In this document: positions 1 through 11,365 of the stretch, piece after piece
How the letters are laid out: each line of letters starts with the position of its first letter
How positions within the stretch are numbered: the stretch's first letter is position 1
Origin: Patiria pectinifera
Taxonomy: Eukaryota > Echinodermata > Asteroidea > Valvatida > Asterinidae
Length of the DNA: 64,000 nt
Reading direction: 5' to 3'
Assembly (NCBI GenBank): GCA_029964075.1
Contig: CM057142.1
Coordinates: forward strand, 39,124,392 to 39,188,391
The notes under the pieces: model-generated
Seen by the model: the letters and a program-made list of their open reading frames with translations, nothing else
Databases searched by the model: none
Told to the model about the DNA's origin: nothing
Program-made: the position numbers and the translations under genes

Positions 1-549
1 AAAAGCATGTAAGGATTTAAAGATGATAATAAATGTGGAAATCTGTAAATTGGGGGAATTATAATCAGCAACGTTGATAGGATTGAAGATACGGGCTTCT
101 GGATGACAACTACTTCATCAGAACTGATGTATTCGCTGGCATTTGGGTTATTTAAGTTTCTGGCTTGCAGAGTGTTTATTTCAAACGACGTTCGCACTAT
201 GCATGTAGCATGATTGATGGACTTTTGCTTGCAACTATGACACAATGTAGCTCCGTTACAAATAAGAATGAAAACAATGAGCAGATCGCTTCTCATAGTC
301 AAAATACTGTGTGTTTTGTCCGGTTATGTACAGAACCGACTTGAAATCTAGTCGCAACACGGACACAAGCCGATCGTCTTGTCATTTCAAAGATTTCCGT
401 TCACCGGGGAGTATTTAATTTTCATTCCTGATTAAATATATAGCGATTTCTTCTGACCTTCATTTGCTTCAGCCGGGAGTCAGATTCGACCGTCTTCAAC
501 CACGAGTGACTGCACGTTAATAGAAAGATTGTAAATGATATTTCTTTTC
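1..549. other. Left edge, no gene recognised
   Basis: I see no exon, RNA gene or clear repeat boundary here. The interval lies downstream (minus strand) of opsin B exon 3, so it could be intron 3 of that gene. I looked on the minus strand for a TM6/TM7 exon with a lysine before NPxxY and did not find one. Confidence 0.4.
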
Positions 550-2490
550 GGTTTTACCTATTGGCGTCGTCCATCCACTGCAGGATGTAGCCCTCTGCCA
601 GACCCCTCCAGGTTGTTCTTTCCTTTGCTGCTTGTCCCACAACCGCGGACTTTTGATATGTCATCTCTCCATCCTTTTTGGGGTCTGCCTCTAGATCTTT
701 TCCTGTTCTAGGTTGTCATTCTGTTGTTCTTTATGTCCATCTGTTGCCTGCCATCCTGGCTACATGTCCTGCCCATTTCCATTTCATTGTGTTGACGTAA
801 TTTGCGATGTAATTTACTTCCAATTGTTTTTACACCTAATTATTTGATTGGGTATCCGGTCTTATAGTGTAATTCCTGGCATCATTCTTTTTATTGTAAA
901 TTTACTCGGTAACTGTCCATGTTTGGCATCTATAAGTATTTTTTGGAAGTATGCTCTTCTCTTCTTCAATGCTATTGGTAGTTTTTTGTCATAACAGATT
1001 TATTTATATATCTTCCGAATAGACCACATCCTGCCTTTATTCTTGTGAGTACCTCTTCTTTAGTTGTGTCTTGCTTCTTAAAGGGTTTGACCAAAGTATT
1101 TTGTATTAATTTCCTTTTTCTATTATTTCATTCTCAATGTTGACAATGACTCGAGAATCAGTATTTGTCATAAATTGTGTCTTTCTTTTGTGCATTTTAA
1201 GCCCAAATCAGTTGCATTCTTGGTGCAAGCTTCTTCATTTGTCTCTGTAGGCTTTTGATGGAGTCTGAGAATATGGCCACATTGACCAGCAAATCTCAGG
1301 TTCTATAATGATTCTCCATCGATGTTGAATCCTTCCTCTTCCATTTCTGCTTTCTTGAAAACCTCTTCAAGAATTGCGTTCAATAGTCAGGGGGACCTTG
1401 TCGAACACCTCTTGATATCTTGATTTCAGTTGATATTTCACTATCTAAGTTAATGTTAGCTGTTGCATTTGTGTATATATCTTCCAGGATGTTGATGTAG
1501 GTTTCGTTTATTCTTATAAATAATTATTTCATAATGATCTAAACATGGCCGGATGTTCTGTGGAATCGAAGGCTTTTTTGAAGTCCACAAGCCGATGCAT
1601 AGTGGTAGATTGTATTCGTTCATCTTCTCTATGGTCTGGTTTATAGCTTGCATGGTCCGTTGTTAAATATCTGATCTGATGTTCGTCTAAGACTCTTTCT
1701 TTTCTGCTGTTACTTTTGCAAATATTTTGTACAAGTGTGAAAGAAGACTTATTGGTCTGTAGTTCTTCACTTCATTTTATCTCCTTTTTTTTTTAAAAGT
1801 ATACTGATTCTGGCTTCCATCCATTCTTTTGGTATCCTCATTTCATTCAGGATGTCGTTGAATAGGGTGACCATTTCTTGAATGGCTTCATCTCCAACCA
1901 GTGTTATTATATCAGTTGTCATTTGATCAATACCTGGTGCTTTGTTTCTTTTCATTTGATTGACTGCAGTTTGAACTCCCGAGTTGGTTATTGGTGGTAT
2001 GTCCGATTCATCTGGGCTTGATCTAGTTGTATCTTCTCCCGTCTTTGTCTTTGAGCTAAACATATCTTTGTAGAAATCAGCCCAAATTTCCACTGTTTCT
2101 ATTCTGTTTGTTGTTTTCTCTCCATTTTGTTTTCTCATTGAGCATATTTTGATTTACTGCTGTTCTTGTCAATCTGCTGTGGACCATTGTTGATGATGGA
2201 TTCTATCTATTTAATCCTTCTTCTTCTCCTCCGTCTTTGTCTCCTTTTCGTTTTGACGAGGTTGCTTATTTCACAAAGCTCAATCCTCTCGTGCTGTGAT
2301 AACTTATCCTTATTTCTTAAAGTCTTTCTTCTCTTATCGAGTGCGTGTATTTCCAGTTCCTTTACCTCTTTCAGCTATACTTGGGGGTGTAGCGAACGGG
2401 CCCCAGACTTTCTGCAGTCTGAAACTATGATAAAAGCAACCGATCTCTTCAGGAAATTAAGTCTTTCCAAGTCTTCCCCAGGATGCCCGT
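550..2490 (-). mobile_element. Decayed non-LTR retrotransposon (RTE-like LINE), reverse-transcriptase fragment
   Basis: The minus strand carries pieces of a LINE reverse transcriptase. The longest open piece (2138-1767) holds the motif NKAPGIDQM followed by an acidic helix and IPKEWMEARISILLKKKG, typical of the fingers of non-LTR RTs. Downstream, broken by frameshifts, come a VDFKKAFDS-like stretch (around 1590-1560), an RQGDPLTP-like stretch (around 1400-1380), a degraded FADD-box region (around 1300) and a C-terminal KWAGHVAR-like stretch near 780. A basic region at 2490-2170 looks like the linker before the RT. I assign RTE-like from the order of motifs; another endonuclease-type clade is possible. 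Many stops and indels show it is dead. Confidence 0.7.
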
Positions 2491-2499
2491 AAACATTAC

Positions 2500-4812
2500 C
2501 ATCAATCAATTTACTTGCGTATGCGTGGGCTTGCTGCGCGACTGATTCCTCTGTTGAAGATGGTCAAAGCTCGACGCGAATTTGAAACCCGATCGAGTGT
2601 GTTACTAACTAGCATGTCGGCTCCTCTTTATTTTGACTGAGCAATGTTAAAGTAGCTACAATCCTGGCCAAATCTCGCTGGGCCCCCAAACCCCCAGCCC
2701 CCGCTTAATGTTGTCTCTCATTGCGCGGTGTGGGCTCAATCCCCTGAAGAGAACAACATTGACCGGGGGAGCGGGGGAGCTGGTGACCGTTGAGGCTAAG
2801 GTTATTTCCAAGTGTCCCAACCATTTTGGCCGGGATTGAAGGTATACTGGGTGAGTCAAAAAACGAAACCAGAATGTCGGGACGGTTGTTTTAGTGAAGT
2901 TCTACATGTAGCACTTTTAAAATCTAGGATATAAAAGCCCAATTCATAAGCTTTCGTTTAGTACAAGAATCATTCAAATCACTCAAGTACTTTTTAAGTT
3001 ATGGACTTTTAAACACAACCACCGTTTTAAAGTTCTGTCCACGTGGAAGTGAGTGCAGTCCAGAATTGTTATCCCATCCCAAGGGTACACACCCTCAGCC
3101 CCGAGCTGGAATCCACACCCCCTCCCTGATAGGAGTCATTAACCCGCTCCTATTCCATGACAGTAACAGGAGGAATGTTTGATTGAATCATTGAATGATT
3201 GAATATTCATGATTGATTGAACTAAACCAAGTGGTGTATAGTCTTTTGAAACATACCAATACAATAAATCCTACATAAAAACCTAAGTTGAAGACAATCG
3301 CCTTTTTTGCTCACCATTTGCCACAAACGCATCATATAACCAAGCACTCGAAAAGATAAAATGAGATAGAATTTTATAAATACAAAACAAACATTAAAAT
3401 GAAATTAAGACAAAAACTAACAACAAAAATCCCCAGATCCCATTTAACATGACACGTGATGTTTCCCCTTACCGTCCCAATAATAGCCTACGAGACTATT
3501 TTGATTGATTTTATTTTGGTAAGATTTATATCTTTTTAACACTTCGTTTGCCCATTTTGAATAGGCCTTTGTGTATATAAGAACAAACACATTAATGATC
3601 AATTAGGCCTGTAATACATTGATTAATTAATGAATCAATCAAAGCTGTATCATGATTTATATAGGCCTTTATACTTTATTTAAATTGAATGCAGAATATA
3701 CGAATTTAAATTATAACAAATGAAAAAGAATGTTCAATTCAGCCCGTGTCAAAAATAAATATATTGATTTTTGGCGAAACGGATTGCACATTCGTGATAA
3801 TCGGCAACGCATTCGTCAAACCGAAAGTCTAATCATGTTTTTGTAATCCTTTAAATGAAACGTTATGCACATTCATTTATTTGAATGATGCAAAATGAAA
3901 TCGAATGCTATTTATTGTGAAAATGAAACCAGAATATACGTCGTTCTCAAAATCAGCGCCAAATCGAATGTATGTTTTACAAATTCAAATGTACATTTTC
4001 CAATATTTTCCGGGAAAACCTATGTTAAAGACGGTAGCGGAGAATTAAAATATTTCAAACATTTGTGGGTAATTTATAAACATGACATTTTATGAACGAT
4101 TTTCTAGAAGTTCCAACGATTTTCAAAACCGTTTTCGTTCGCACATGTTTAAATCAAATTTTTTTCTTCTGCAAGCAGGTGTAGTCATTTAATACGCACG
4201 CTTGAGACATATCATGCGACTGAAATATTATTGTTCCACATGCAATTTAAAATGAGTTTATGACGTCTTGATTTCGAACGAGGGATTGAAGTGTCATTGT
4301 AATAGTGGTATATAAAAGCCTCTGCTTTAGGAATAAATTGGACGCCGTGACAGGTCCGTCGCCAAGGGGGTGGGCTGGTGCCCCCCCCCCCCATTGTCGA
4401 GCAATTCCCAAACCCCCGACGGTGAAAGCCATACCAATGTATTTTTGTATTGTTTAAGGTAGAGGGCCTCCCTATTTGGTATCCCCCATGCTCGGGGCTG
4501 GCGACGGCGCCGCGCCGTGGGTTAATATATATGATTAACTCTGAGATACCATCCCCCATTTTTGCTCAAAACTACATTTGTTTATTAAAGTCTTATTTGC
4601 TTCGAGATAAATTTAACATGAATCTGGGAACAACTGATGCATGCGCATTATAGTAAGTACATTTGCATAAAAAGTAATTGCTTTCTAGAGCATTAGAATA
4701 CAATATAGGCTTACATGGTGTTGATTTCATATAATGAATTAATTGACAGTGCACTTTTCTTTTGGAATTGGTAACCCTATAGTGGTAACCTTACAAATGA
4801 ATGAATTCTCAC
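2500..4812. other. Non-coding stretch, probable opsin B intron 3
   Basis: Mostly AT-rich sequence with TGATTGATTGA-type simple repeats near 3180-3220 and 3600-3650, a C12 homopolymer near 4380, and one half of a mariner-like MITE (separate entry). No conserved exon seen. Short open frames here have no recognisable domain. Confidence 0.4.
2845..3060. mobile_element. Half copy of a mariner-like MITE
   Basis: The end at 2845 reads TATACTGGGTGAGTCAAAAA. The following 200 bp are a diverged inverted match to the right half of the complete element at 47394-47719, sharing for example the block around AAAGCCCAATTCATAAGCTT. The other end is missing here. Confidence 0.6.
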
Positions 4813-4946
4813 CTTTTTGACGGCATAGATGAGCAGTGTGTAGGAGCCCACAATCAGCGAAAATGGAATGACCAGAACCATGACGAAAATGAATATGATG
4901 TAGGACGAGTCGCCCGGTTCGTTGGAGGTCCAGTCTACGGAACATG
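4813..4946 (-). CDS. Opsin B exon 3 (extracellular loop 2 end, TM5)
   Basis: The exon starts after a good acceptor (TTTTTTGCAG) and ends at AAAAAG/GTGAGA, length 134 bp, phase 1 in and phase 0 out. It encodes ACSVDW, which supplies the second cysteine of the conserved TM3-ECL2 disulfide, then a loop three residues longer than in opsin A, then TM5 (IIFIFVMVLVIPFSLIVGSY) and the start of the third cytoplasmic loop (AVKK). Position and phase match exon 3 of opsin A exactly. The exon after it should begin with the EAEKKVT-like region of TM6, but is not visible in the window. Confidence 0.85.
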
Positions 4947-6612
4947 CTGCAAAAAATCCAAACTCAATGTCATTGACGGGCTTATGTTTAACTCGGTGCA
5001 CCCAGAAGGGGTGGGGGAGGCAACGTGTACAATGGCCCCGCCCCTCCAAACAAGTGACAGTCACTTTTTTTCCAGTAGTTAGGCTAAACCGGAAGAGGAG
5101 TTTATATCGATGCTACTCACCCCTTCCCTCTGCCATTTGTGAAATACAAACAAAAAGAGCGATAAGAAAAGGGAGAAGAGCGCCCTCTAACGTCAGATCA
5201 AAGTCCAGCCCCTCCCTTTCCGAATATGCAATAGCCTGCTTTCCCCCTCCCCCCCCAAAAAAAAAATGGGTACCGGTAGCTAGCTCCCATTGAAAGCCAT
5301 TGATTGGATCACCTGTCCGCTCGCAGCATGATTGTTGAACACATGGTAATAAAACAATAATGTATTTTGTCTTTTATGACTGTACCACAAGTTTTGGTAG
5401 AATTTAACAGATATTCTAACCCAAACAATTGGGTATAACACAACCCAATTTTGGGAAGTTGCAGTTTTCACCCTTGCTTGGGTAAAATTAACCCAGGCAA
5501 TTTTTTCAGCGTATACAAGTCATAAATTATTACATTTACATACATTTATTAGGATGAAAGCCTCTCAATGCATTCTAGATACACTGCTAGCTACCTGTCC
5601 CCGTATTTGAAGTCCGAAGGACACTGGGGACAGGGAACCAGACTAAATATGCAACGGCCACAAATGTGGTTCTGAATCCGCCCTTGTTATAGGTTATAGC
5701 AACATCGAATGTCAACCAGTTAAATTTTTATGTAAGCTAGAAATTACCGATAACAATTGTACCAATTGACTGAAGTGTAATTTATGGTACCTTTTTTCGG
5801 TAAAGTAAATTTTACCTTTGCAAATGTGAACCTTTAAAGTGCATTTCAGGCGCATGCGAAGTTAATGGTTGATTACTGGAACTGAAGAGAATGTAAGCTT
5901 TACTGAACTCGTTTTGTTCGCTAAAACTTACACTTTTTAGATATACCACCTCTAAATCTATACCATGTCCGTAATCTCAGCATGTTGTTGTTCGCTGAAA
6001 TTCATTACGGCGATACAAATGGATCCTGCTTCAATCTTGATGACAAATTCAATTCAATAATTGGTGGGGGAAAACGGGTTTCATAATTCTATTACACCTG
6101 CCTACGTCAACTCTAATCCATTTAGAAAACGACTACAAAGAATGAAGAGAAGATTACATATCATGCAATGTAATTCCAGATGCTACTCTTTGACTTTCTC
6201 AGCACTTATATCCACGGGTCGCGGATATTTATCACACGTTATCTTTTAGGGCTCTTTTGAGACAAGTATAATTCAAGGATACAACATCTCACTGCCCCCA
6301 AAGAAAGATATTCGGCAGCTACGACGACTTAATTGAGATTTTTTTTTTATGGCTTCTAGCTTCTTTGAAAAAATGAATGAAAGAAGTAGTATGGAAGCAA
6401 AATTATACCTCATTGTTTCAGGATTTTGTTGTGAACAATGAGATGTCACTCAACGGTTCTGTTTTGTCCGTGGCTATTACATTCTGTAGATTCATCTTTC
6501 CCATAGATTATAGCGTGCCTTTCACATGAGAAGCGAAAATTTATCTCGGATTTTTTTTTTTTTTTTTTTTAATATTATTTTAAACGTTTTTCGTATTACC
6601 TTGTTTAATAAT
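4947..6612. other. Opsin B intron 2, left part
   Basis: No exon recognised. It contains C-rich and A-rich homopolymers (5249-5270), scattered ACCCAA/TTGGGT motifs at 5395-5500, a short CTGTCCCC/GGGGACAG hairpin near 5597-5637 and a T18 run near 6550. None can be tied to a function. Confidence 0.4.
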
Positions 6613-8215
6613 AATAATAATAATTATAACAAAGCATTTGTAAGGCGCACAGTATCTGGAAATAGTAGTCATTCAAAGGCGCCGGTCAGTGAAAAGTCAG
6701 TGTGTGTGAAGGTAAAGGTCATTATGTGTGAGAAAGAAACTGATTGAAGAGGTGAGTCTTTAGGTGGCGTGTGAAGAGAGATAATTGGTGTATTGCCCTT
6801 AACTCGTCTTGTAACGAGTTCCAGAGACGTGGTATAGAGCTGGAAAATGCACGGTCTCCGTAGGTCGCCAAACGAGTTTTGTTTTAGGGACAAACAGTAT
6901 ACTGGGTGACGACCTCAGACCTGGTCTCGGTTGAAGATGTTGTACCATTTCCTTCAGATACAGTGGGGCTAATCCATGAAGAGCTTTGAATGTAAGTAGG
7001 AGAACTTTGTAGTGTTTGCGGTACTGTATGGGTTGGTAACCAATGAAGTTTGCACAAGACGGGTGTTTTGTGGCAAGATGATTTCCTTCTTGTGAGCGCG
7101 CGAGCGGCAGAGTTCTGGACAAGTTGGAGACGATTATTCGTATGTTGTGGTAGCCCTACAGGTACCAGTAGACTATTGCAAAAATCTAATCTGGATGATA
7201 TAAAAGTATGAATGAGTTGTTCTGCAGCAGAGGATATATAAGGGTCATTCCATGTCAGACCAACGCACTTTTTTTACCTCATGTCTTCCGATTTTGATAA
7301 AAATTGCTGTGCTAGTAGGTCCTGATGAGCAATGAATGCACACCAATTTTTAGCCCGATCCGACCTACCATATGGTCAGGGCAGAAACCACACAAACCGG
7401 ACATTTTTAGAGTAAAATACCACCCTTTTGGTAGAAATATGTCAAAACCATGTCAATTTTCATCGAATATATGCGAATTTGGTATCAAAATAATAAGAAT
7501 TGCATACTCAAATCAACTCTTTTGTCAACATTAAATTTTGTGAAAAGTAGGTCACGTGACCTTTAATATGTTATCGTGACCTTTGACCCAATTTATGTAG
7601 TAATGTATCATTCCGAATATCAACAAACTGAAAATGACTTGATAGAGCATGTCTTCCTCTATTAGAATCCACTAAAAATCAATTGGGGTCTTTAAAATCT
7701 ACAACTTTATGACTGTTTTGTGTACAGTTGGTAGGTTACAAAAGGGTGGTACAAAAGGGTGGTATTTTACTCTAAAAATGTCCGTTTTTTGTGGTTTCTG
7801 CCCTGACCATATGGTAGGTCGGATCGGGCTAAAAATTGGTGTGCATTCATTGCTCATCAGGACCTACAAACACAGCAATTTTTATCAAACTCGGAAGACA
7901 TGAGGTGAAAAATTGCGTTGGTCTGACATGGAATGACCCATAAGTGAGTTTCTTACTGCTGCTACGTCAAAGATGCATGTATGGTCTGACAAATAGAAGA
8001 GACATGTTATTCAAGGTTCATTGACTTGTTGACGCCAAGATAGCGGGCATCAGAGCATCTCCCATGTCAGAGATGTTGACTTTGTGTCTAAGGCGCTGAG
8101 AGCAAATGACAAACTGTGTTTTATCTGTATTGAATTATTTGAGGAGATTGGCTGTCTTCCACTTGAGGATGTCTTTCAGGCATGTTTCAAGAATATGGTG
8201 TGTTATTATACAAAT
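6613..8215 (-). mobile_element. L2/CR1-like LINE, 3' part of RT, split by a fold-back element
   Basis: Minus-strand translation gives, from high to low coordinate, WKTANLL-like and DKTQFVICSQR motifs (8180-8080), SSICQTIHASL-like sequence (7990-7950), then after the 7242-7939 insertion [18 protein letters not shown] (7220-7150), [16 protein letters not shown] (7130-7085) and [20 protein letters not shown] (7015-6955). This is the order seen at the C-terminus of L2/CR1/Rex-type LINEs. The element ends in a GCGCCTTACAAATGC tail followed by a (TTA)n run at 6608-6630, as expected for this clade. Stops and frameshifts make it non-functional. Confidence 0.8.
7242..7939. mobile_element. Fold-back (long inverted repeat) element, copy 1, TSD ATAA
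   Basis: The ends are perfect inverted repeats beginning GGGTCATTCCATGTCAGACC, flanked by ATAA on both sides (7238-7241 and 7940-7943). The left arm runs to about 7740. The right arm is shorter and starts near 7740, so about 300 bp of the right arm is deleted compared with copy 2. It sits inside a LINE whose sequence resumes on the other side, which independently fixes the boundaries. There is no coding capacity. The superfamily is unknown to me; a 4-bp target duplication with GGG termini is the main clue. Confidence 0.9.
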
Positions 8216-8632
8216 AATGAATGTTTGTGCAATGGTAAGAATAATTTCATGAGGTGACAGATGAATGTGGAATGGAACATTTCATCTGACACCGAATTAA
8301 ATTATTCTTTCTATTGCACGAACATGAAACATTCATTATTTGTTTTATATAACACCTGAATAAATCCTCGTCATCTGATTGGTTGACTTTTAATAGCCAA
8401 TTATGACAAGTTCAGGGTTATCATATTTAATTTATGCAAAAAAAACACCACAGCGCCACCATCGGCAACATGTGCAGTGACAGTGCAATGGTACTTCTAA
8501 TCACAGTGCAATAGTACTTCCATTGCACTGTGCGCTGCGCGCCACGCGCGCGCCGTGCAATGGTATGGATAATTCAATGACATGTGATCAACGATCCACC
8601 AATCAGATGACGGGGATTTATTCAGGTGTTTA
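8200..8632. repeat. Compound inverted-repeat element (two overlapping hairpins)
   Basis: A first hairpin has arms at about 8206-8265 and 8285-8350 (ACAAATAATGAATG against CATTCATTATTTGT, plus GTGCAATGGTAAGAATAA against its complement). A second inverted pair, AACACCTGAATAAATCC (about 8350-8385) and GGATTTATTCAGGTGTT (8616-8632), extends inwards through CATCTGATTGG/CCAATCAGATG. No coding sequence. Probably a MITE with a second insertion. The target duplication is not clear because the flanks are TA-rich. Confidence 0.65.
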
Positions 8633-8639
8633 TAAAGTG

Positions 8640-9643
8640 TCATCACCAGGAGAAATTGGACACGGTGGCATAGAGTTGTGTGTCATCTGCGTAAAAACGA
8701 GAGTGTAGGCCATGACATGTTTGTGATATTGGGTATCCGTCTTTGGTTTATTTTCGCGTTGTGTTTGTTTTGAAATTGGATATCCTGCAGATAGCCTTAC
8801 ATGGTTATCCAAACTTTCTCTAGTAACTCGACTTTGATTAGCATTTTCCATGAATGTGCACAGCTTTGCCCCGTTTCATTTAATCTTGCTTATTTTTTTA
8901 TACTCTTCAAGGCAACTACTAGCTCCCGGCGCTGGACCTTACTTTTCAGGTGTGAGGGGGGGGGGTGCTTTGCTTCGTTTGCACGTCTCGACTGTGCTCC
9001 GCTTCTTTCCACTTTGCACTTATTTGTTCTGCACTTAAGACCTGCATTTTGAAGCTGAAATGCTGTGGAACACTTATAAGCGTTTTGGTTTGGAGACTGC
9101 AGTTGCTGTACACGAGGTTGAGGGCTTTGCTAAGTAATACAGAAAAAAAACCGGAGACGGGATCCCAACGTAAATGTCACGACGGCGGATAATACCTTTT
9201 GTGAACAGTGCTATAGTAGCATTTAACGCTGGCTTAAGATTGGTTGAAGCACGGCGTTGAGTTTCAATCAATTTCCGCAAGGGACAGGTCGGCGAGTTCA
9301 CTGGAATCGTGAATTGATTGACGATTCCGGCCAATTCTCCTGGCTACGATGCTTCAGGCAACTCAGAAGAAGAGGATCTCGATATTTCAAATTACAAAAG
9401 GGTGAAAGCCTTTAACACCGTTTAAGATAGACAAGCGTTCCAGAGTTGCGCTGATCGAAATTCTTCTGTAGCAGCAGCGATTTCTTCAAGCGTTTTTTTT
9501 TTTACTGTTAGATTTACCACCATTAAATAGCTATAATTTTCATTTGGTTTTTCGGGATGTGGTGGTGGTGGGGGGGGGGGTGGGTTCGATCGACCCCGCC
9601 CCCATCGATACGCCCCTGGATTCGACCAAGAATCAATGATTAA
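8640..9643. other. Opsin B intron 2, no gene seen
   Basis: Contains a G10 run near 8950, and at 9565-9620 a poly-G tract followed by an ATACGCCCCTG end that resembles the right end of the hAT-like elements elsewhere in the window; no left end was found. No exon recognised. Confidence 0.4.
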
Positions 9644-10170
9644 AGGGAACATACAACATTAATTTGCAAACATCGAAAAATAAAACTACAAAGTTTTTAC
9701 GAAATACCTTACTAGGATGTTGGTAAATGACAGTCTCAAGCATCTTGTAAAATTTCATTTCATTTCAAAAAGTCATTTTCAAGAAAATGGTATTTTTGTA
9801 TACATTTCCATCGGTGGTCGGCAGACTAGCGTTGGAAAAACCTAACTTTTTTCAACTACTGCTCCAAATTTTACCATTTTTTCAGTCCAAATTTTGTTTG
9901 CTATAGGTTACATGTTCATGAACGGGTGCAGGCCAGCTGGACTGGTTCCCTTGCCTTACAATTTTCCATCATCTATAAATTGATCCATTTTATCTTTTGT
10001 GGAGTCAGGGAACCAGACTACTTGAACATTTTTGTTTTTCTTGGTTTTTCCAACCTTATCGAACAAAAAACTTCAGAAATGTCAGTGTTAACAACTTTGA
10101 TCTAGTATACTAACCCCTCAAATTGTTCATTTCTGAAAATTACAGCAAAAGCCAATGATGTACATTCCCT
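9644..10170. mobile_element. TTAA-target MITE, copy 1
   Basis: The element starts AGGGAACATACAACATT and ends AATGATGTACATTCCCT, imperfect inverted termini, and is flanked by TTAA on both sides (9640-9643 and 10171-10174). A second copy with the same length to within one base lies at 20432-20959. Internal GGTTCCCTTGCCTTAC and TCAGGGAACCAGACTAC form a further inverted pair. No coding capacity. A TTAA target fits piggyBac- or Kolobok-type transposases. The right end is only about 25 bp past the splice donor of opsin B exon 2. Confidence 0.88.
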
Positions 10171-10199
10171 TTAAGGGCATAAATACACAGTTTACCAAC

Positions 10200-10394
10200 C
10201 TGTTCCGGTTCCCTCCAAGACGTATGAATTCCAGCCTATAGCTGGAGGCAGTGATACCATCAAGGAGTAGGCCCACGTCAGGGCAATGAATAGCAAGGCC
10301 ATGCGCGTGGTCATCTTTTGGGCAGTGAAGGGACGCACAACCAGGCAGCATCGGTGGACTGACACGGCGGCCAATGACACAATCTGCTCGGTTC
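10200..10394 (-). CDS. Opsin B exon 2 (TM3, loop 2, TM4, ECL2)
   Basis: The exon is 195 bp, identical in length to exon 2 of opsin A, entering and leaving in phase 1. It encodes TEQIVSLAAVSVHRCCLVVRP (TM3 end; His-Arg-Cys sits where D/E-R-Y normally lies), TM4 (LLFIALTWAYSLMVSLPPAIGW) and NSYVLEGTGT, whose Glu aligns with Glu181 of vertebrate rhodopsin, the ancestral counterion. The acceptor is CCCTTTAG. The donor that keeps phase is CAG/GTTGGT, a weak GT site; the alternative GTAAAC five bases downstream breaks the frame into exon 3. MITEs crowd both sides, about 25 and 50 bp away. Confidence 0.87.
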
Positions 10395-10444
10395 CTAAAG
10401 GGACAGAGACAGGAACATGTTTTAACACGGAGCCATTCTGGTTA

Positions 10445-10810
10445 GGCCAAAAAAAAAGTCTCCGGTTTCTGGTATGCGCGCGCGTCGCCGTAGCCATGCG
10501 CGTCGGAAAAATGAAAAAGTTTTTTTTTTTCAATGAAAGATGATGTCTCAAAACCGCCAAACTCACTGATTTGACTGGAATCCTGCTGCTGCACGATTTT
10601 AACGTGTTTTTAGATGGGGTGACGATCGAGAATAAGCTTTATGTGGCCTCGCTGGACTCTCATATATTTGCGCTAAAGTTTAGTCGGGCACCATTTGCAG
10701 TCATCAGCCGACATTTGAAGCAAAAAAATCGGGTAAAAAAAAAAGCCGCGTCGCCGCACCACTTTTTGGGCAAGCTTCATACCAGAAACCGGAGACTTAT
10801 TTTTTTGGCC
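10445..10810. mobile_element. Harbinger-like MITE, TSD TTA
   Basis: Inverted termini read GGCCAAAAAAAAAGTCTCCG at left and the complement at right, extending through GTTTCTGGTATG. TTA flanks both ends (10442-10444 and 10811-10813), the target duplication expected for PIF/Harbinger elements. There is no transposase. A related but end-truncated copy lies at 54620-54860 and a remnant of the right end at 57760-57780. It sits in opsin B intron 1, 50 bp upstream of the exon 2 acceptor. Confidence 0.85.
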
Positions 10811-11357
10811 TTAAGAGTTCATTATGAAATGCGCCTGAACAACAGCAACGTTCAAATGTCTTCGTACAGCGGGGTTGGTGGAACTTCAAACTCGTCCCCA
10901 TGGCGTTTAGCAGTACGCTTCTGCGAGCCACTATATTGACAACGAGGTCGAAGTAGACCCTGGAAACGATGTTGGTTGAACCTTTTAAACTTTGAAAAGC
11001 AACCAGGGGTTGACTTTAATGTAATTTTTCGATAGAGTTTGAGGGAGTTGTTTTTTATTTGTATTTCTAGACAGACCCTGGAAACCGAGCGCACCTGCAA
11101 AAGGCTTGTGATTTCCCCCAATAACAGTAAACGATAACAACAAAAACCAAGGTTCTCAAAAGACGCCGTTGTGAAACTATACGCAGCATTGCCAAATTTA
11201 TGGAACATTTATGTCGTTCAAATTCCCTAAAATGAATCCCCCCCCAAAAAAACCCCAACGTTGCAGCTATACAGGCCTAATGATGATAATTGCATAGACA
11301 CACCCTCGCCTCTTGTATGCTTGCATGTGTAATGTTTCTTTAACTGCTCCATAATTA
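10811..11357. other. Opsin B intron 1 spacer
   Basis: No exon, RNA gene or repeat boundary recognised. Open frames here lack similarity to any domain I know. Confidence 0.35.
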
Positions 11358-11365
11358 TGTATAAA

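Noticed and set aside
5597-5637. Small CTGTCCCC/GGGGACAG hairpin as a regulatory structure
   Set aside because: Short, isolated, no copies noticed that would show conservation.
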